Assembly (NCBI RefSeq): GCF_910592395.1
Contig: NC_088324.1
Coordinates: 2,606,001 to 2,670,000, forward strand
Length of the DNA: 64,000 bases
Direction: 5' to 3'
Source of the DNA: Lineus longissimus
Lineage: Eukaryota > Nemertea > Pilidiophora > Heteronemertea > Lineidae
Shown in pieces: positions 55,259 through 64,000 of the stretch (its first letter is position 1; each line of letters opens with the position of its first letter). A program made the translations under genes and the position numbers. The notes beneath the pieces are model-generated. The model saw nothing but the letters and a program-made list of their open reading frames with translations. It made no database searches and was not told the origin of the DNA.

Positions 55259-57316
55259 GTGATTGAAAGCATAATTTCAAGGAATCAGGCAATCTATACA
55301 TTAACAAACCAGCTTAACTACATTAATACACAGATTGAGGAGAGGTACTTTCAAGGGTCCGGCTTGTCTCTTAACATAATAGAGTCCTGTGACATGACAA
55401 TATGTTCTTACAAGAGGTGCAAAGGTGGTCATTACATTATACACATTTTAATACTAAAGCTGTAATAAATGTAATATTAAAGGAACATGAAAATGATCAG
55501 AAGTGTTTGCTCTGGAGTCTACTGGCTGCTAGATATGTCAAGGAACATAAAATAGAACTTCAAGAACATGCGGAGCTTACTACTGAAATGCTGTAAAAGA
55601 TGAATGCAAATGATATTAAGATCGATTCTAGCTCTCAGTCCGGAGTACGAATAAATAATTTTCCTGTATGTATTCAAAACTGAGGATATCCCTAAAATCT
55701 AGAGTGATAACAATATTAAGATTAATGTGTTTAAGTTACAGAACGAAGCTGCTTAAAACATATGTGAGGCAAAATTTGAACCTCTCTACTACCTATCCGG
55801 GAATGGGAAGAACTATGATGATAATGACGTCATTGATATTCTTTATTTCAAGGGTCATTTCATGTACATAACTGACACCAATACGTTCTTCAGGAATGGC
55901 ACTCATACTGTGTATCTCTGTAGGAGGTGTATGAATCACTTTTATGGTAATTCTACATTTGAGAATCATAAGAAGAAATGTAATGAACATGAATATCGTA
56001 AGATTAGTTTACCAGCACCAAATAGTAAATGGTCTCAACTTAAGTTTGAAAAACATTCAATGAAGAATTGAGTTCCTTTTGTTATCTATGCAGATTTTGA
56101 GTCAATAAACACATATGTAGTATCAGTAGAGAGTACTAATAAGAAACTTTTTAAACAGACTGCATCAACAGTAATTGGAGTTTATGTTAACTCTGATTAT
56201 CAATATCTTTACAATAATCAGTATTTAAGTCATAGAGGTTCTGATGCTGTAGATGTGTTTTGTAATTGTCTTATCAAAATGGAAGAACAATTCTCTAATT
56301 TATTGAACAGTAACTTTCCTCTTACGATGACAGATGAAGACTGGAAGATATACCACAAAGAAACACAATGTTACTACTGCAATGCGTTGCTAGGGTATAA
56401 TAAGGTCAAGGACCATGACCACTACAGTGGTAGTTTTATAGGTGCTACTCAAAGCTCTTGCAATCTGAATGAAAAGAAAGCCATGTTCGTTCCAGTGTTT
56501 TTTTCACAATCTAAGTAATTATGATTCTCACCTTTTCATTAACGATTAATAACTAAACTACCTCAACATAAGAAACTTAAATTACTTCCAAAACAGCAGA
56601 ACAATACATTTCATTTCAGTTCGGGTGTTTTATGTTCTTAGACTCTTACAGATTCCTACAGTCCAGTTTAGATAACATAACCAAATCAATGGTAGACGAT
56701 GACTTCAAAATTACAAGATAGATGTTCCCTGATACTACAGACTTCAAACTATTGAGGAAGAAATACTGTTAGCATGAGGAAAACATCAATGAAATTTAAC
56801 AAACCAATTTACATAGGAGATGCAGTCTTGGAATTAGCCAAATTACTGATGTATGAATTCTACTATAAGGTGCTTCAACCAAATTTTCGTGAGAAGAATC
56901 TGGAACTACTATATCTTGATACAGATTCCTTTGTACTTACGATAAATACCCATGACTTAACTGAAGACCTCAAAGGGTTAGAGGACCACTTTGACTTTAG
57001 TAACTATCCTAAGGATCATCCTCTCTATGACACTAACAAGAAGAAGGTGCCAGGTTATTTTAAGGATGAGCTAGGAGGAGAAGAGATGACTGAATTTATT
57101 GCACTAAGAAGTAAGATGTATGCTTACAGGACCAAGACTTTGACTATGACTTATTTAAGAGAGCAAAGCTCGACTTCGTCCAGAGAACATGACAACGTGT
57201 CAGGAGCGAAGCTCGAAGACTCAAAGAAACAGAATATGATTCTTATTCAGATACTAAGAAATTAAAGGGTATTGGAAAGAATGTAGTGAAGAGAGATACT
57301 GCATTCAATGATTATA
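55259..57316 (+). pseudogene. Polinton protein-primed DNA polymerase B, fragments
   Basis: Pieces in order: 55259-55420, N-terminal region; 55402-55596, INVILKEHENDQKCLLWSLL (conserved ND-KCF-W-LLA block); 55840-56100, a Cys/His finger (CRRCMNHF...HKKKC) then, after one TGA, PFVIYADFESI, the exonuclease I motif with catalytic Asp/Glu; 56255-56518, a YCNALL / VKDHDHYSGSF / CNLNEKK block; 56640-56720, DSYRFLQSSL-like; 56774-57180, palm with YLDTDSF, the DTD catalytic motif. Palm motif A and ~400 residues between 56720 and 56774 are missing, a large internal deletion. Many stops and frameshifts: non-functional. Confidence 0.85.
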
Positions 57317-57715
57317 GCTGCGCTTACACCACGAAATATTGGTGGACCAATTGCACGTACACCACCACATTGCCGCGACAAATTGGTTCGGCAATCCATT
57401 GCCGATACAAATTGCCGAGCGAATTTGTCCCACCAAGCTTGATGGTCCAAATTCGCCCGGCTTTTTAAAAGCTCGGCTTTGTCGTGGTGTACGCGCAAAT
57501 GGATCGGCAATTAGCTAGTTAGATGGTTCGGCTCCAGGCGGCGCTTTCGAAATGGCGCTTTCTGCGCATGCAATTTATTGTTTGCGCGCCATCTGTAGCC
57601 GGATTTTATAACTAGCTGCAGCGCTGGTGTAAGCGCTTGGTGGATTTTCGATGGTGCGGCATTGGTTCCCGAACCAAGATTGGTGGTCCATTTTCAGGTG
57701 GTGTAAGTGCGGCTA
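57316..57715. mobile_element. MITE inserted in the polymerase gene
   Basis: Left agctgcgcttacaccacg and right (reverse complement) agccgcacttacaccacc are terminal inverted repeats; inner copies lie at about 57480 and 57625. Comparison with the uninterrupted duplicate at 59748 (gattatgttgac) shows a clean insertion, with AT at both borders (57314-57315 and 57716-57717). Confidence 0.8.
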
Positions 57716-57716
57716 A

Positions 57717-57885
57717 TGTTGACTGTCTAGAGAATAGTAAGTCATTTAATCATAAGATGATACACTTAATATCAGATAAACACAATACTTATTTAGAAGA
57801 AGTAAATAAGAAAAGTCTTAGTCCTTTTGATGACAAGAGATTTATGCTAGAGGATTGCATAACTACGTTACATTTCGGGATGTAG
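57717..57885 (+). pseudogene. DNA polymerase B C-terminal tail, copy 1
   Basis: Continues the polymerase frame after the MITE: HLISDKHNTYLEEVNKKSLS and FDDKRFMLEDCITTLHFG. Family members end with DDKR-L-DGI-TL-GH, so the end is near-natural. Confidence 0.75.
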
Positions 57886-57932
57886 ATTAGAGTTAGGTAT
57901 TTTTCAAAATTTTTAAATGTTAATTAAATACA

Positions 57933-58136
57933 GTGGATTATGACTTCATCAAGAAAGCAAAGCTCGATTACATTATTAGTGAGAAGGAGTGTGAGGAAGC
58001 ATCTTTTGAGCACTACTTATCAAGGGAATTAAACATGAAATGCATTACTTTAAGGAGAATAAAATTTTTCAACTCTTGGTGGACATTGGATTTCCTACCA
58101 CTTAGTGTCACATTTTTCACATTCCTAACCGATTGA
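57933..58136 (+). pseudogene. Capsid-like protein N-terminus, truncated copy
   Basis: Encodes ASFEHYLSRELNMKCITLRR, nearly the same as the longer copy at 59997 (ASFEYYLSRELNIKYVTLKT). Similarity stops at about 58095, then unrelated sequence. Confidence 0.55.
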
Positions 58137-58344
58137 TTTAAAAATAAAACAATTAAAACAGAAATTTTTGATAAGGAATGCAATGATGTAACAGAAATGT
58201 TTTTCCTTGGTTCGGAAGCAGAACGTATGACTCCATGGCAAAGGTAGGACATCTCCTGTCTCCTCTTCTATCTTCTTCTAGGCCTCATTCGGAACTCTTC
58301 ACTCTATCCCTCTTATCCTATAGTTGTAAATTGCCGGATGAAAA

Positions 58345-58715
58345 GTATGAAATCTGTATCAAGTTGTTTAGTTGGTTCTTTCAGACCACTCTGTTGACGA
58401 CCAGCAGTCACTATTCTTATAAACAGCCAGGTCAGGATTTACAGCCTCTGGAGGGGCTAACCTAACATTATACTGGGTATCGGCTGACGGCTTCATCCCA
58501 CCATATTAGAACCAACATCCCGTATCCAGCGCGAAATCTGTATCAAGTTGTTTAGTTGGTTCTTTCAGACCACTCTGTTGACGACCAGCAGTCACTATTC
58601 TTATAAACAGCCAGGTCAGGATTTACAGCCTCTGGAGGGGCTAACCTAACATTATACTGGGTATCGGCTGACGGCTTTGTCCCACCATATTAGTACCAAC
58701 ATCCCGTATCCAGCG
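58345..58715. repeat. ~181-bp tandem duplication
   Basis: The segment from gaaatctgtatcaagttgtt through ccaccatatta and accaacatcccgtatccagcgcg occurs twice in a row (about 58348 and 58530) with two or three differences. Confidence 0.9.
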
Positions 58716-58759
58716 CGCGGCGTACAGTTGCAGTCACTAGATATTGAACTTCTAGTAGA

Positions 58760-59352
58760 TTTTTCTTCATTACTATTACTAGTAATAATACTTTCCTCTT
58801 TTTTAGGTTCTGGTCTAGGTTCTTTGAATGTGGTCTTTTCTATTTTATTTCTCTTAAATTCCTGAGACCTTTTTACCCAACTCTCTAGACCAAGCTAATT
58901 GTTTATCAGTTCCAACCTACTTAGATACTACCGGTTTAGTATCATCTGTATTACTTGTAACTTGAGTTATGTTATCACTCTCCATTTATGTTACTGGAAA
59001 TAATAAGGTCACTATTAGAGTCACTATTTGTGTCAATGTTATCATCAATCTTTGGACGTTCATGTCCTAATGATTCCCCATGACAGTGACCTTATGTAAT
59101 GAGGGTAGTTGAGGCATGGACAGTTAGTGCCCATCCTCAGACTTACCCATTCTAACCATTTGTCCAACTCATTCGTTACTAAGTAATCGTTTCTAAATCA
59201 TGGTAAAGTTCTTCCTGATCATCAACAGGTAAGAACAACTTTGTTAATCTGGTGTAAGCTTTAAGTACTGTCTTACCTAAATAATCGTTAAGTCTAGCAT
59301 ACATCTTTGTCTGGTAGAGTCTATGATATTTAATTATTTCCTTCTCTGGCAT
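58760..59352 (-). pseudogene. Polinton accessory ORFs, unrecognised, broken
   Basis: ATG at 59352 opens MPEKEIIKYHRLYQTKMYAR and LNDYLGKTVLKAYTRLTKLF, then LPVDDQEELYHDLE. Further along the minus strand (58984 down) is MESDNITQVTSNTDDTKPVV and a charged Lys/Glu/Ser-rich stretch. Stops interrupt both. Helical, hydrophilic; such proteins accompany Polinton capsid genes but I cannot assign a function. Confidence 0.45.
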
Positions 59353-59744
59353 AACATCTAAGTCATTAAATGTTAGTTGTTTGTTAGGGAAACCTTACTT
59401 TTATCTGTTGCAACTAAAACCTCTAGGTCTTGTTTGGCTTTATGGCCATTATCAGTCAAGTAGTTGGAATTTAGTTGAGGGCTAGTTGAGCCTAGTTGAG
59501 AGTTAGTTGAGGTTAGTTGAGTAAAATGATAATGCAATCTACGACTTCTACGACTATTGTTGAGAAAAGGCCAAAACCTATTAATTACGGAAAAACGCAA
59601 GTGTTTTTCCCAATTAAAGTTGCCTTATTTCCAATACAAAACCGAAGTAACCTATTATGTATTGTCCTTTTACTTTTTAAAGTAAAGGGATAATAAAAAG
59701 ACTTTACGAGAAAGTGTAAAGTCTGTAAAGTCTGTACACTGGTA

Positions 59745-59918
59745 TGATTATGTTGACTGTCTAGAGAATAGTAAGTCATTTAATCATAAGATGAGACACT
59801 TGATATCAGATAAACACCAGATTTATCTAGAAGAAGTAAATAAGGAAAGTCTTAGTCCTTTTGATGACAAGATATTCATACTAGAGGATGGGATAACTAC
59901 ATTACCATTTGGTACGTA
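59745..59918 (+). pseudogene. DNA polymerase B C-terminal tail, copy 2 (duplicate)
   Basis: Paralogue of 57717-57885 without the MITE: gattatgttgactgtctaga, HLISDKHQIYLEEVNKESLS. Ends in a TAG. With the following capsid-like frame it repeats the order at 57.7-58.1 kb, so ~400 bp was duplicated ~2 kb apart. Confidence 0.75.
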
Positions 59919-59996
59919 GATTAGAGTTAAGTATTTTAAATACCTTAAGTAAGCAGGTACAGTTAGGTTAGTACAATTGACTTCATAATACGTAAA

Positions 59997-60540
59997 TTGA
60001 AATGTAAGAAAGCATCTTTTGAGTACTATTTATCAAGGGAATTAAACATAAAATATGTTACTTTAAAGACAATAATCTTTTACAACTCGTGGCAGGCATT
60101 GGATTTTATTCCATATTTTAAATATTCACCTGAAAGTCATTTTACTTTAAGTGATTTGTTTGATGAATGGCAAAACGAAATAAATAATAAACAAATGAAA
60201 CATGTTAAAATAAACTGTGATAACAACAATAACATAATAATTGAACTTACAGAGGATAAAAAATTATCATTGGAAGGTGATTTTGATAATGATAATGGCT
60301 TTATTATGCTGATGGGATTTAAACAATCAAAATTTAATAAGAAAGGGAAGTGCTACTCGAACAGACCTTTACTCTTTTACACTTCTTATCTTTTATTAAA
60401 ATCAAATCTGGTTGATAAAAGTAATACACTCTTAAATAAAAAAAGTTTCAGATATTTTCTGTATCATACCTGTAGATGATAGTAATCAGATTAAGCTTCA
60501 AAGGTACGAACTTAACTGTACTAAAGAAGTTAACTAATGT
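59997..60540 (+). pseudogene. Penton-like minor capsid protein
   Basis: Beta-rich protein with SHFTLSDLFDEWQNEI, then IIELTEDKKLSLEGDFDNDN, MLMGFKQSKFN and SNRPLLFYTSYLLLKSNLVD. The order (short helices, LGF-like motif, then an L-Y-DL---LVGDS-like strand) fits the penton-type single-jelly-roll minor capsid proteins of Polintons, but the match is by pattern only. A frameshift near 60465 moves the end into another frame (VDDSNQIKLQRYELN). Confidence 0.5.
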
Positions 60541-60573
60541 ACTAATCATATCAAATTTGAAAAAACTACTGAC

Positions 60574-60744
60574 ATGACTGAATATTTTAAAATTATCAAA
60601 TCTGATATTAAAACACATAATTATGATGATTATAAAATCGGACTTTTATTTTGTTTATTAGAAGCAGTAGTATCTTATTTATTTGTTTCATTATTAGTAG
60701 GTTCCTTAACTACAGGTTTCTTATTAGTTTTCTTAACAAAATGA
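60574..60744 (+). CDS. Small membrane protein ORF (56 aa)
   Basis: Intact ATG-to-TGA frame: hydrophilic MTEYFKIIKSDIKTHNYDDY, then a long hydrophobic segment (LLFCLLEAVVSYLFVSLLVG, GFLLVFL), one or two transmembrane helices. Small membrane proteins of unknown role are usual in Polintons. Confidence 0.4.
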   Translation: MTEYFKIIKSDIKTHNYDDYKIGLLFCLLEAVVSYLFVSLLVGSLTTGFLLVFLTK

Positions 60745-60783
60745 CTAAAGTAAATTAAACTAACCAAATAACTACACCTACAC

Positions 60784-60978
60784 CTACATAGAGGTAGGTT
60801 GCACTAGATATTGAATTTCGTTGTTTAAAAGCCATACATATTTAAGTAGAGAAGCATTTTCAAATTCAATGTACATGTAATCCCCAAAATACTGGTGAAT
60901 AATTATTTTCCACTCTGATACCACATTTTGGTCATGATAGCTTTGCTCGAACCTTTTTTCATTCATCATTTTGTTCAT
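60784..60978 (-). CDS. Unrecognised short Polinton ORF (64 aa)
   Basis: Frame with EWKIIIHQYFGDYMYIEFEN and ASLLKYVWLLNNEIQYLVQP. It lies upstream-antisense to the capsid-like region, on the same strand as the zinc-ribbon ORF. No domain recognised; could be a fragment. Confidence 0.3.
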   Translation of the reverse strand: MNKMMNEKRFEQSYHDQNVVSEWKIIIHQYFGDYMYIEFENASLLKYVWLLNNEIQYLVQPTSM

Positions 60979-61067
60979 TAAATTAATTGATCTGTCTAAT
61001 TGCTCCTTAAATAGCTACCAGTCTATTTTAGCACCCTTCTGTCTGTTTTCTGTCTTATCCATGGGTC

Positions 61068-61625
61068 TCATGTTAAACCAAGAGAAACACAGTTCAGTGT
61101 AATATTTGAATTCCTTGATACATGATCCAACTCTTCTTCAATTATTAGATTAATGTATCTTTGGTAATCTACCCATTGTCTGAAGAATTGGTCCGAGCAA
61201 CCTAAACGTAATCTTGAAGCCAATCTCGAACTACTAGTTAACTCTCCTTTAGAAATACCGTTAAGACCAATTATCACTTTATACCTGTCTGTATTACCAC
61301 TCTTATTAAGGTAACCTTTGTAGCCAGAGTTCCAACATGATCTACAGTTACCTCTATTTCCATCTTTAGCGAACTCACCATCACTTGATAATTCAACTTG
61401 ATCACATTTATTGCATTTCTTGGTTAACGTACCACATGCTTTACAATAATCCGGGAATTTATTACGTTTATTCTTTCCAAAATCACTTTTAGGTTTTTTT
61501 ACATAGCATTTAACACATTCAAATGTAGGTTCTGAAACTACTGGTTGACACTGATTAACATTGACCGTACCATAATTATTATTAAATTGTTGTCCTTCAT
61601 TTCTTGCTTGATTTAATAGAAACAA
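61068..61625 (-). CDS. Zinc-ribbon (possible endonuclease-like) protein, 185 aa
   Basis: Three Cys pairs: ECVKCYVKKPKSDFGKN...YCKAC, then KKCNKC, then GNCRSC, the treble-clef pattern CxxCxxxKPxxxF of viral endonuclease-VII/HNH-like proteins. The second half has DQFFRQWVDYQRYIN and ELDHVSRNSNI; the DH could be the remnant of an HNH active site. Intact ORF, unlike its neighbours. Transcribed in the same direction as the integrase. Confidence 0.5.
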   Translation of the reverse strand: MFLLNQARNEGQQFNNNYGTVNVNQCQPVVSEPTFECVKCYVKKPKSDFGKNKRNKFPDYCKACGTLTKKCNKCDQVELSSDGEFAKDGNRGNCRSCWNSGYKGYLNKSGNTDRYKVIIGLNGISKGELTSSSRLASRLRLGCSDQFFRQWVDYQRYINLIIEEELDHVSRNSNITLNCVSLGLT

Positions 61626-61693
61626 GTTTTATTTACCTTTTACTTTACTCCCTAAAGCTTTTACCTTAGGGATTTAATCTCTGAAACGTGTAA

Positions 61694-62700
61694 CTATTCA
61701 TTGAGTTTATCACTGTAACACTTCCACTTCACTAGTCCGTATTTCTTGCCTTGACTGGTCTTGTATATTAATATCTTCTCTATCTTGCACTCTAGTTGAT
61801 CAGGATTAGGAACATAGCTCAATTCCTCTTCATAGAAATATCCTTGAATTTCCTCCTTGAGGTAATCTTCAAGCTTGTAGACAATAGGATGTGTGAATAT
61901 TATATGTTTGATTTGGACTTCCTCAGTGAAGTTTGGTAGGTAGCCTTTATCGAAAATGGACTTGTACTTTGAAATTCTTACACTGTCACCTACTTTTTTC
62001 TTTGTATCACCAAATGTCTCTTTCAGGTGAAGACCGTAAAGGTTGTACCATACAGCTCCTTCGTTTTCCATCTTTCTGGCGTCTATTGGTTTCATACCTA
62101 TTGATGAGTGAAATGTATTATTGTAGCCACTGACCAAGTCATCAAGACTTCGATCCACTTGTCAGTCTCCTTCGTAGTCAAATACCTACACATCTTTTCC
62201 TTCAAAGTCCTGTTGAAACGTGCTACGACTGCTGCCTTTTTGTCAGATTTTGAGGAGAACCATTCTATGTCATTTTCTGTTAAAAGTTGCTTGAAGTGTT
62301 TGTTGCAGAATTCTGTACCATCATCAAACTGGATCTTTTCCTGTTTTGCCGCAACTGGTTTTGACTCTATAAAAATCACTTTAAATGCATCTCTGATTTC
62401 TTCTTCTCTCTTACTCTTTACTGCCACGGCCCAAGCATAACGACTGAATAGATCTATGACTGTTAAAATGAATCTGAATCCTTTATTCTTACTCTGAAAT
62501 TTCTGCATGTCAACCAGGTCAGCTTGCCACTGTTGATCGATGTAAGATACCATTGTCTTTCAGAAGGGGAATTTCTTAATAGCCGGTTTATGTAGTTTGT
62601 GTGTTGGTAGTGTGTCTAGAAATGTTTTAACTTCTTTGTACTTAAATTTGTTTCTAGTAAGGCACAGGACTCTCGGGGTTGTAGTACAAATTCCTTAGAT
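61694..62700 (-). pseudogene. Polinton retroviral-type integrase with chromodomain, catalytically dead
   Basis: From 62700 down: FKYKEVKTFLDTLPTHKLHK (N-terminal part), then KFPF and a TGA, then DQQWQADLVDMQKF (first catalytic Asp), FILTVIDLFSRYAWAVAVKS, IQFDDGTEF (second Asp) and KKAAVVARFNRTLKEKM. The expected catalytic Glu of the (V/A)ERFNRT block is Ala (codon GCA, 62221-62223). A frameshift near 62100-62158 leads into SGYNNTFHSSIGMKPIDARK and a C-terminal chromodomain (KIEKILIYKTSQGKKYGLVK, WKCYSDKLNE). The order is that of Polinton integrases. Confidence 0.85.
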
Positions 62701-62780
62701 ACTGTTCTTTTGTATCATCTTTTTCAATGCTTTGATTTTCATTACTTTGATTGTCATTACTTTGATTTATATTCGTTTAA

Positions 62781-63305
62781 ATGGGTGAAGTATTTATTTA
62801 CAAACCACATAACATGCTCATCTCTGGTGTCATCAATTGTGGTAAGACAAATCTTGTTCTTGACCTATGAGAAAACGAATATCATAACAAGTTACAGAGC
62901 ATAGTAAATTTTTGTCCAACATATTTCAGTAATAAGACATATGAAAGGAAATAGATTTACCAAGACAACAAGGTCTACATAATTAATCCTGAAGCAGTGG
63001 CCAGTAACTTTGATCTTGTGCTTAAATTTGCTACTCTAACATTCAAAGGAACAGACACATTATGTTTAATTGATGACTGTGCTAATTTGAAAGACACAAA
63101 GAAGAAGGTGTCCGAGTTATGTAATATTGCATTTTCCGGTAGACACTACAATCTAACTGTTTGGTTACTAGTTCAAAAGTACAATTCAGTCGTTAAGGAC
63201 TTCAGAGAGAACATCACACTCTTAGTCCTGTTTTTTAACAAGAATGAATCAGCTATGAAAGATGCCTTAGAAGAAAATAGTGTTATTCCTAAGGACAGAC
63301 AATAG
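62781..63305 (+). pseudogene. FtsK/HerA (A32-type) packaging ATPase, broken
   Basis: ATG at 62781 opens a frame with Walker A-like SGVINCGKTNLVLDL, then a TGA, then FCPTYFSNKTYER, then a TAG, then FKGTDTLCLIDDCANLKDTK (Walker B), FSGRHYNLTVWLLVQKYNSV and FRENITLLVLFFN (sensor). A third stop at 63303 cuts the end (YYIEELKV follows). All pieces stay in one frame, so decay is by nonsense changes only. Confidence 0.85.
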
Positions 63306-63344
63306 TATTACATAGAAGAACTTAAAGTTAAAGCAGGATCAAAA

Positions 63345-63700
63345 TTAATCATTAGGTTGCAACATCCATTCGGGTTTACTCTCTCTTCCTCTTTCTAATA
63401 AAAAGTAATAGACCCCTAATCCTACACCACTCATACCTAGGATAATCCATAGGTACTCATATGTATTCATTTCATCACCAGGTTTGTAATAGTCACTTAA
63501 TTTAGGTCGTTTAGCTAGTGATGATACTTGTTTATCATGGTGAAGGTGGTTGTAAACAGCAAAAAGCGGTGTCAGTATTATTACAATCAATAGCAGACTG
63601 GTTCTCTCTCTTCATTTCAAGGTTAACGAAGTCAATTATCTTCTTTCTATGTTCTTCATATTCCTCTTATATATTATTCAACTCTTCCATAGCCCTATTA
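63345..63700 (-). pseudogene. Small membrane protein of the Polinton, frameshifted
   Basis: The minus strand has a charged N-terminal part in one frame (EEYEEHRKKIIDFVNLEMKR, about 63690-63610) and, after a frameshift, HHDKQVSSLAKRPKLSDYYK followed by a transmembrane helix (YEYLWIILGMSGVGLGVYYF) and a short charged tail ending at 63345. The gene converges on the ATPase gene, whose stop at 63303 is 40 bp away. Confidence 0.5.
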
Positions 63701-63794
63701 TGTATTTTATTTTCTTATCTAGTTCATTAAAAAGTGCACTGGATCCTGTGAATGCTTATGCGTTGACTACAGTGCCTTCAACCATCATAGCAAT

Positions 63795-64000
63795 TTAATG
63801 AGCTTGATTTCCTTTTATCAACAATTGATATCTTACATCAAAACCATTAAGGTCGATAATGTCACCGTACTCATCTGTTAATTCAATCTCTATTCTATTG
63901 AATCTTGATTTACATGGTATTTGTATTGGTTTTACAAATGTGTATGTAATAGTATCTCCAATATCAGCTTCCTTAAACGGTCTTATGGCTAGAATATCTG
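63795..64000 (-). pseudogene. Capsid-like (jelly-roll) protein C-terminal part, runs off the window
   Basis: The minus strand from the window end reads YTFVKPIQIPCKSRFNRIEI, then ELTDEYGDIIDLNGFDVRYQ and LLIKG before a stop. Strand-rich pattern (fnxIxIxLxDxxGxxIdlxG) as in the last jelly-roll strands of Polinton penton or capsid proteins. The N-terminal part lies beyond 64000. Confidence 0.45.

Larger units (their letters stand above)
54620..64000. mobile_element. Decayed, rearranged Polinton/Maverick (adintovirus-like) element
   Basis: Relics of protein-primed DNA polymerase B, integrase with chromodomain, FtsK/A32-type ATPase and capsid-like proteins in AT-rich DNA are the defining set for Polintons. 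Strand order is polymerase (+), capsid-like (+), accessory (-), duplicated polymerase tail and capsid-like (+), small membrane protein (+), zinc-ribbon protein and integrase (-), ATPase (+), membrane protein and capsid-like (-). Neither terminal inverted repeat was identified; the right end is beyond the window. Confidence 0.85.

Overview
The window is eukaryotic nuclear DNA from an invertebrate animal, most likely marine. It has spliceosomal introns, low gene density and a metazoan mobile-element mix: Harbinger, pogo, BEL/Pao, LINEs, THAP-type, Polinton/Maverick and many MITEs. I cannot name the phylum from the sequence.

Two host genes can be reconstructed by exon phase. (1) At 10.5-12.9 kb, + strand, is a secreted protein that joins dermatopontin-type repeats to an aerolysin/ETX-MTX2-like beta-pore-forming region. 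Its start codon lies in the last unit of a ~62-bp tandem repeat, and its first intron is of the GC-AG class. (2) At 29.5-51.3 kb, + strand, is a nine-exon gene whose exons join in phase to exactly 530 codons (529 aa). It is a divergent proton-coupled oligopeptide transporter of the POT/SLC15 family, with an N-terminal acidic dileucine signal as in lysosomal SLC15A3/A4. Its introns are filled by satellites: a 4.3-kb array of 36-bp units in intron 1, a 4.7-kb array of 65-bp units in intron 8, and in intron 3 an 86-bp array that has repeatedly copied the 3' splice site and start of exon 4. A ~1-kb element in intron 6 carries a THAP-domain ORF facing a broken ORF with a P2X7-tail-like cysteine cluster.

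Other regions: 0-10 kb holds mobile-element relics (Harbinger MITE 955-1644, inverted-repeat element 3137-4272, pogo/Tigger relic, LINE fragments). 12.9-17.4 kb holds MITEs and a nested insertion. 17.4-21.5 kb is a BEL/Pao retrotransposon with paired LTRs and a 5-bp target duplication; it has lost its integrase. 21.7-29 kb has LTR-like signals, an interrupted unknown ORF and a few orphan candidate exons. 51.4-53 kb holds a foldback element and minisatellites.

From about 54.8 kb to the window end lies a decayed, rearranged Polinton/Maverick (adintovirus-like) element: fragments of protein-primed DNA polymerase B, capsid-like proteins, a retroviral-type integrase with chromodomain, a zinc-ribbon protein, an FtsK/A32-type packaging ATPase and small membrane proteins. 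Stops, frameshifts, an internal polymerase deletion, a duplicated 3' segment, a MITE insertion and loss of the integrase catalytic Glu show it is dead.

The long open frames at 30-34 kb and 45.7-50.4 kb are satellite artefacts. The most interesting signals are the dermatopontin/pore-forming fusion, the splice-acceptor array of the transporter gene and the THAP/P2X7-like element.
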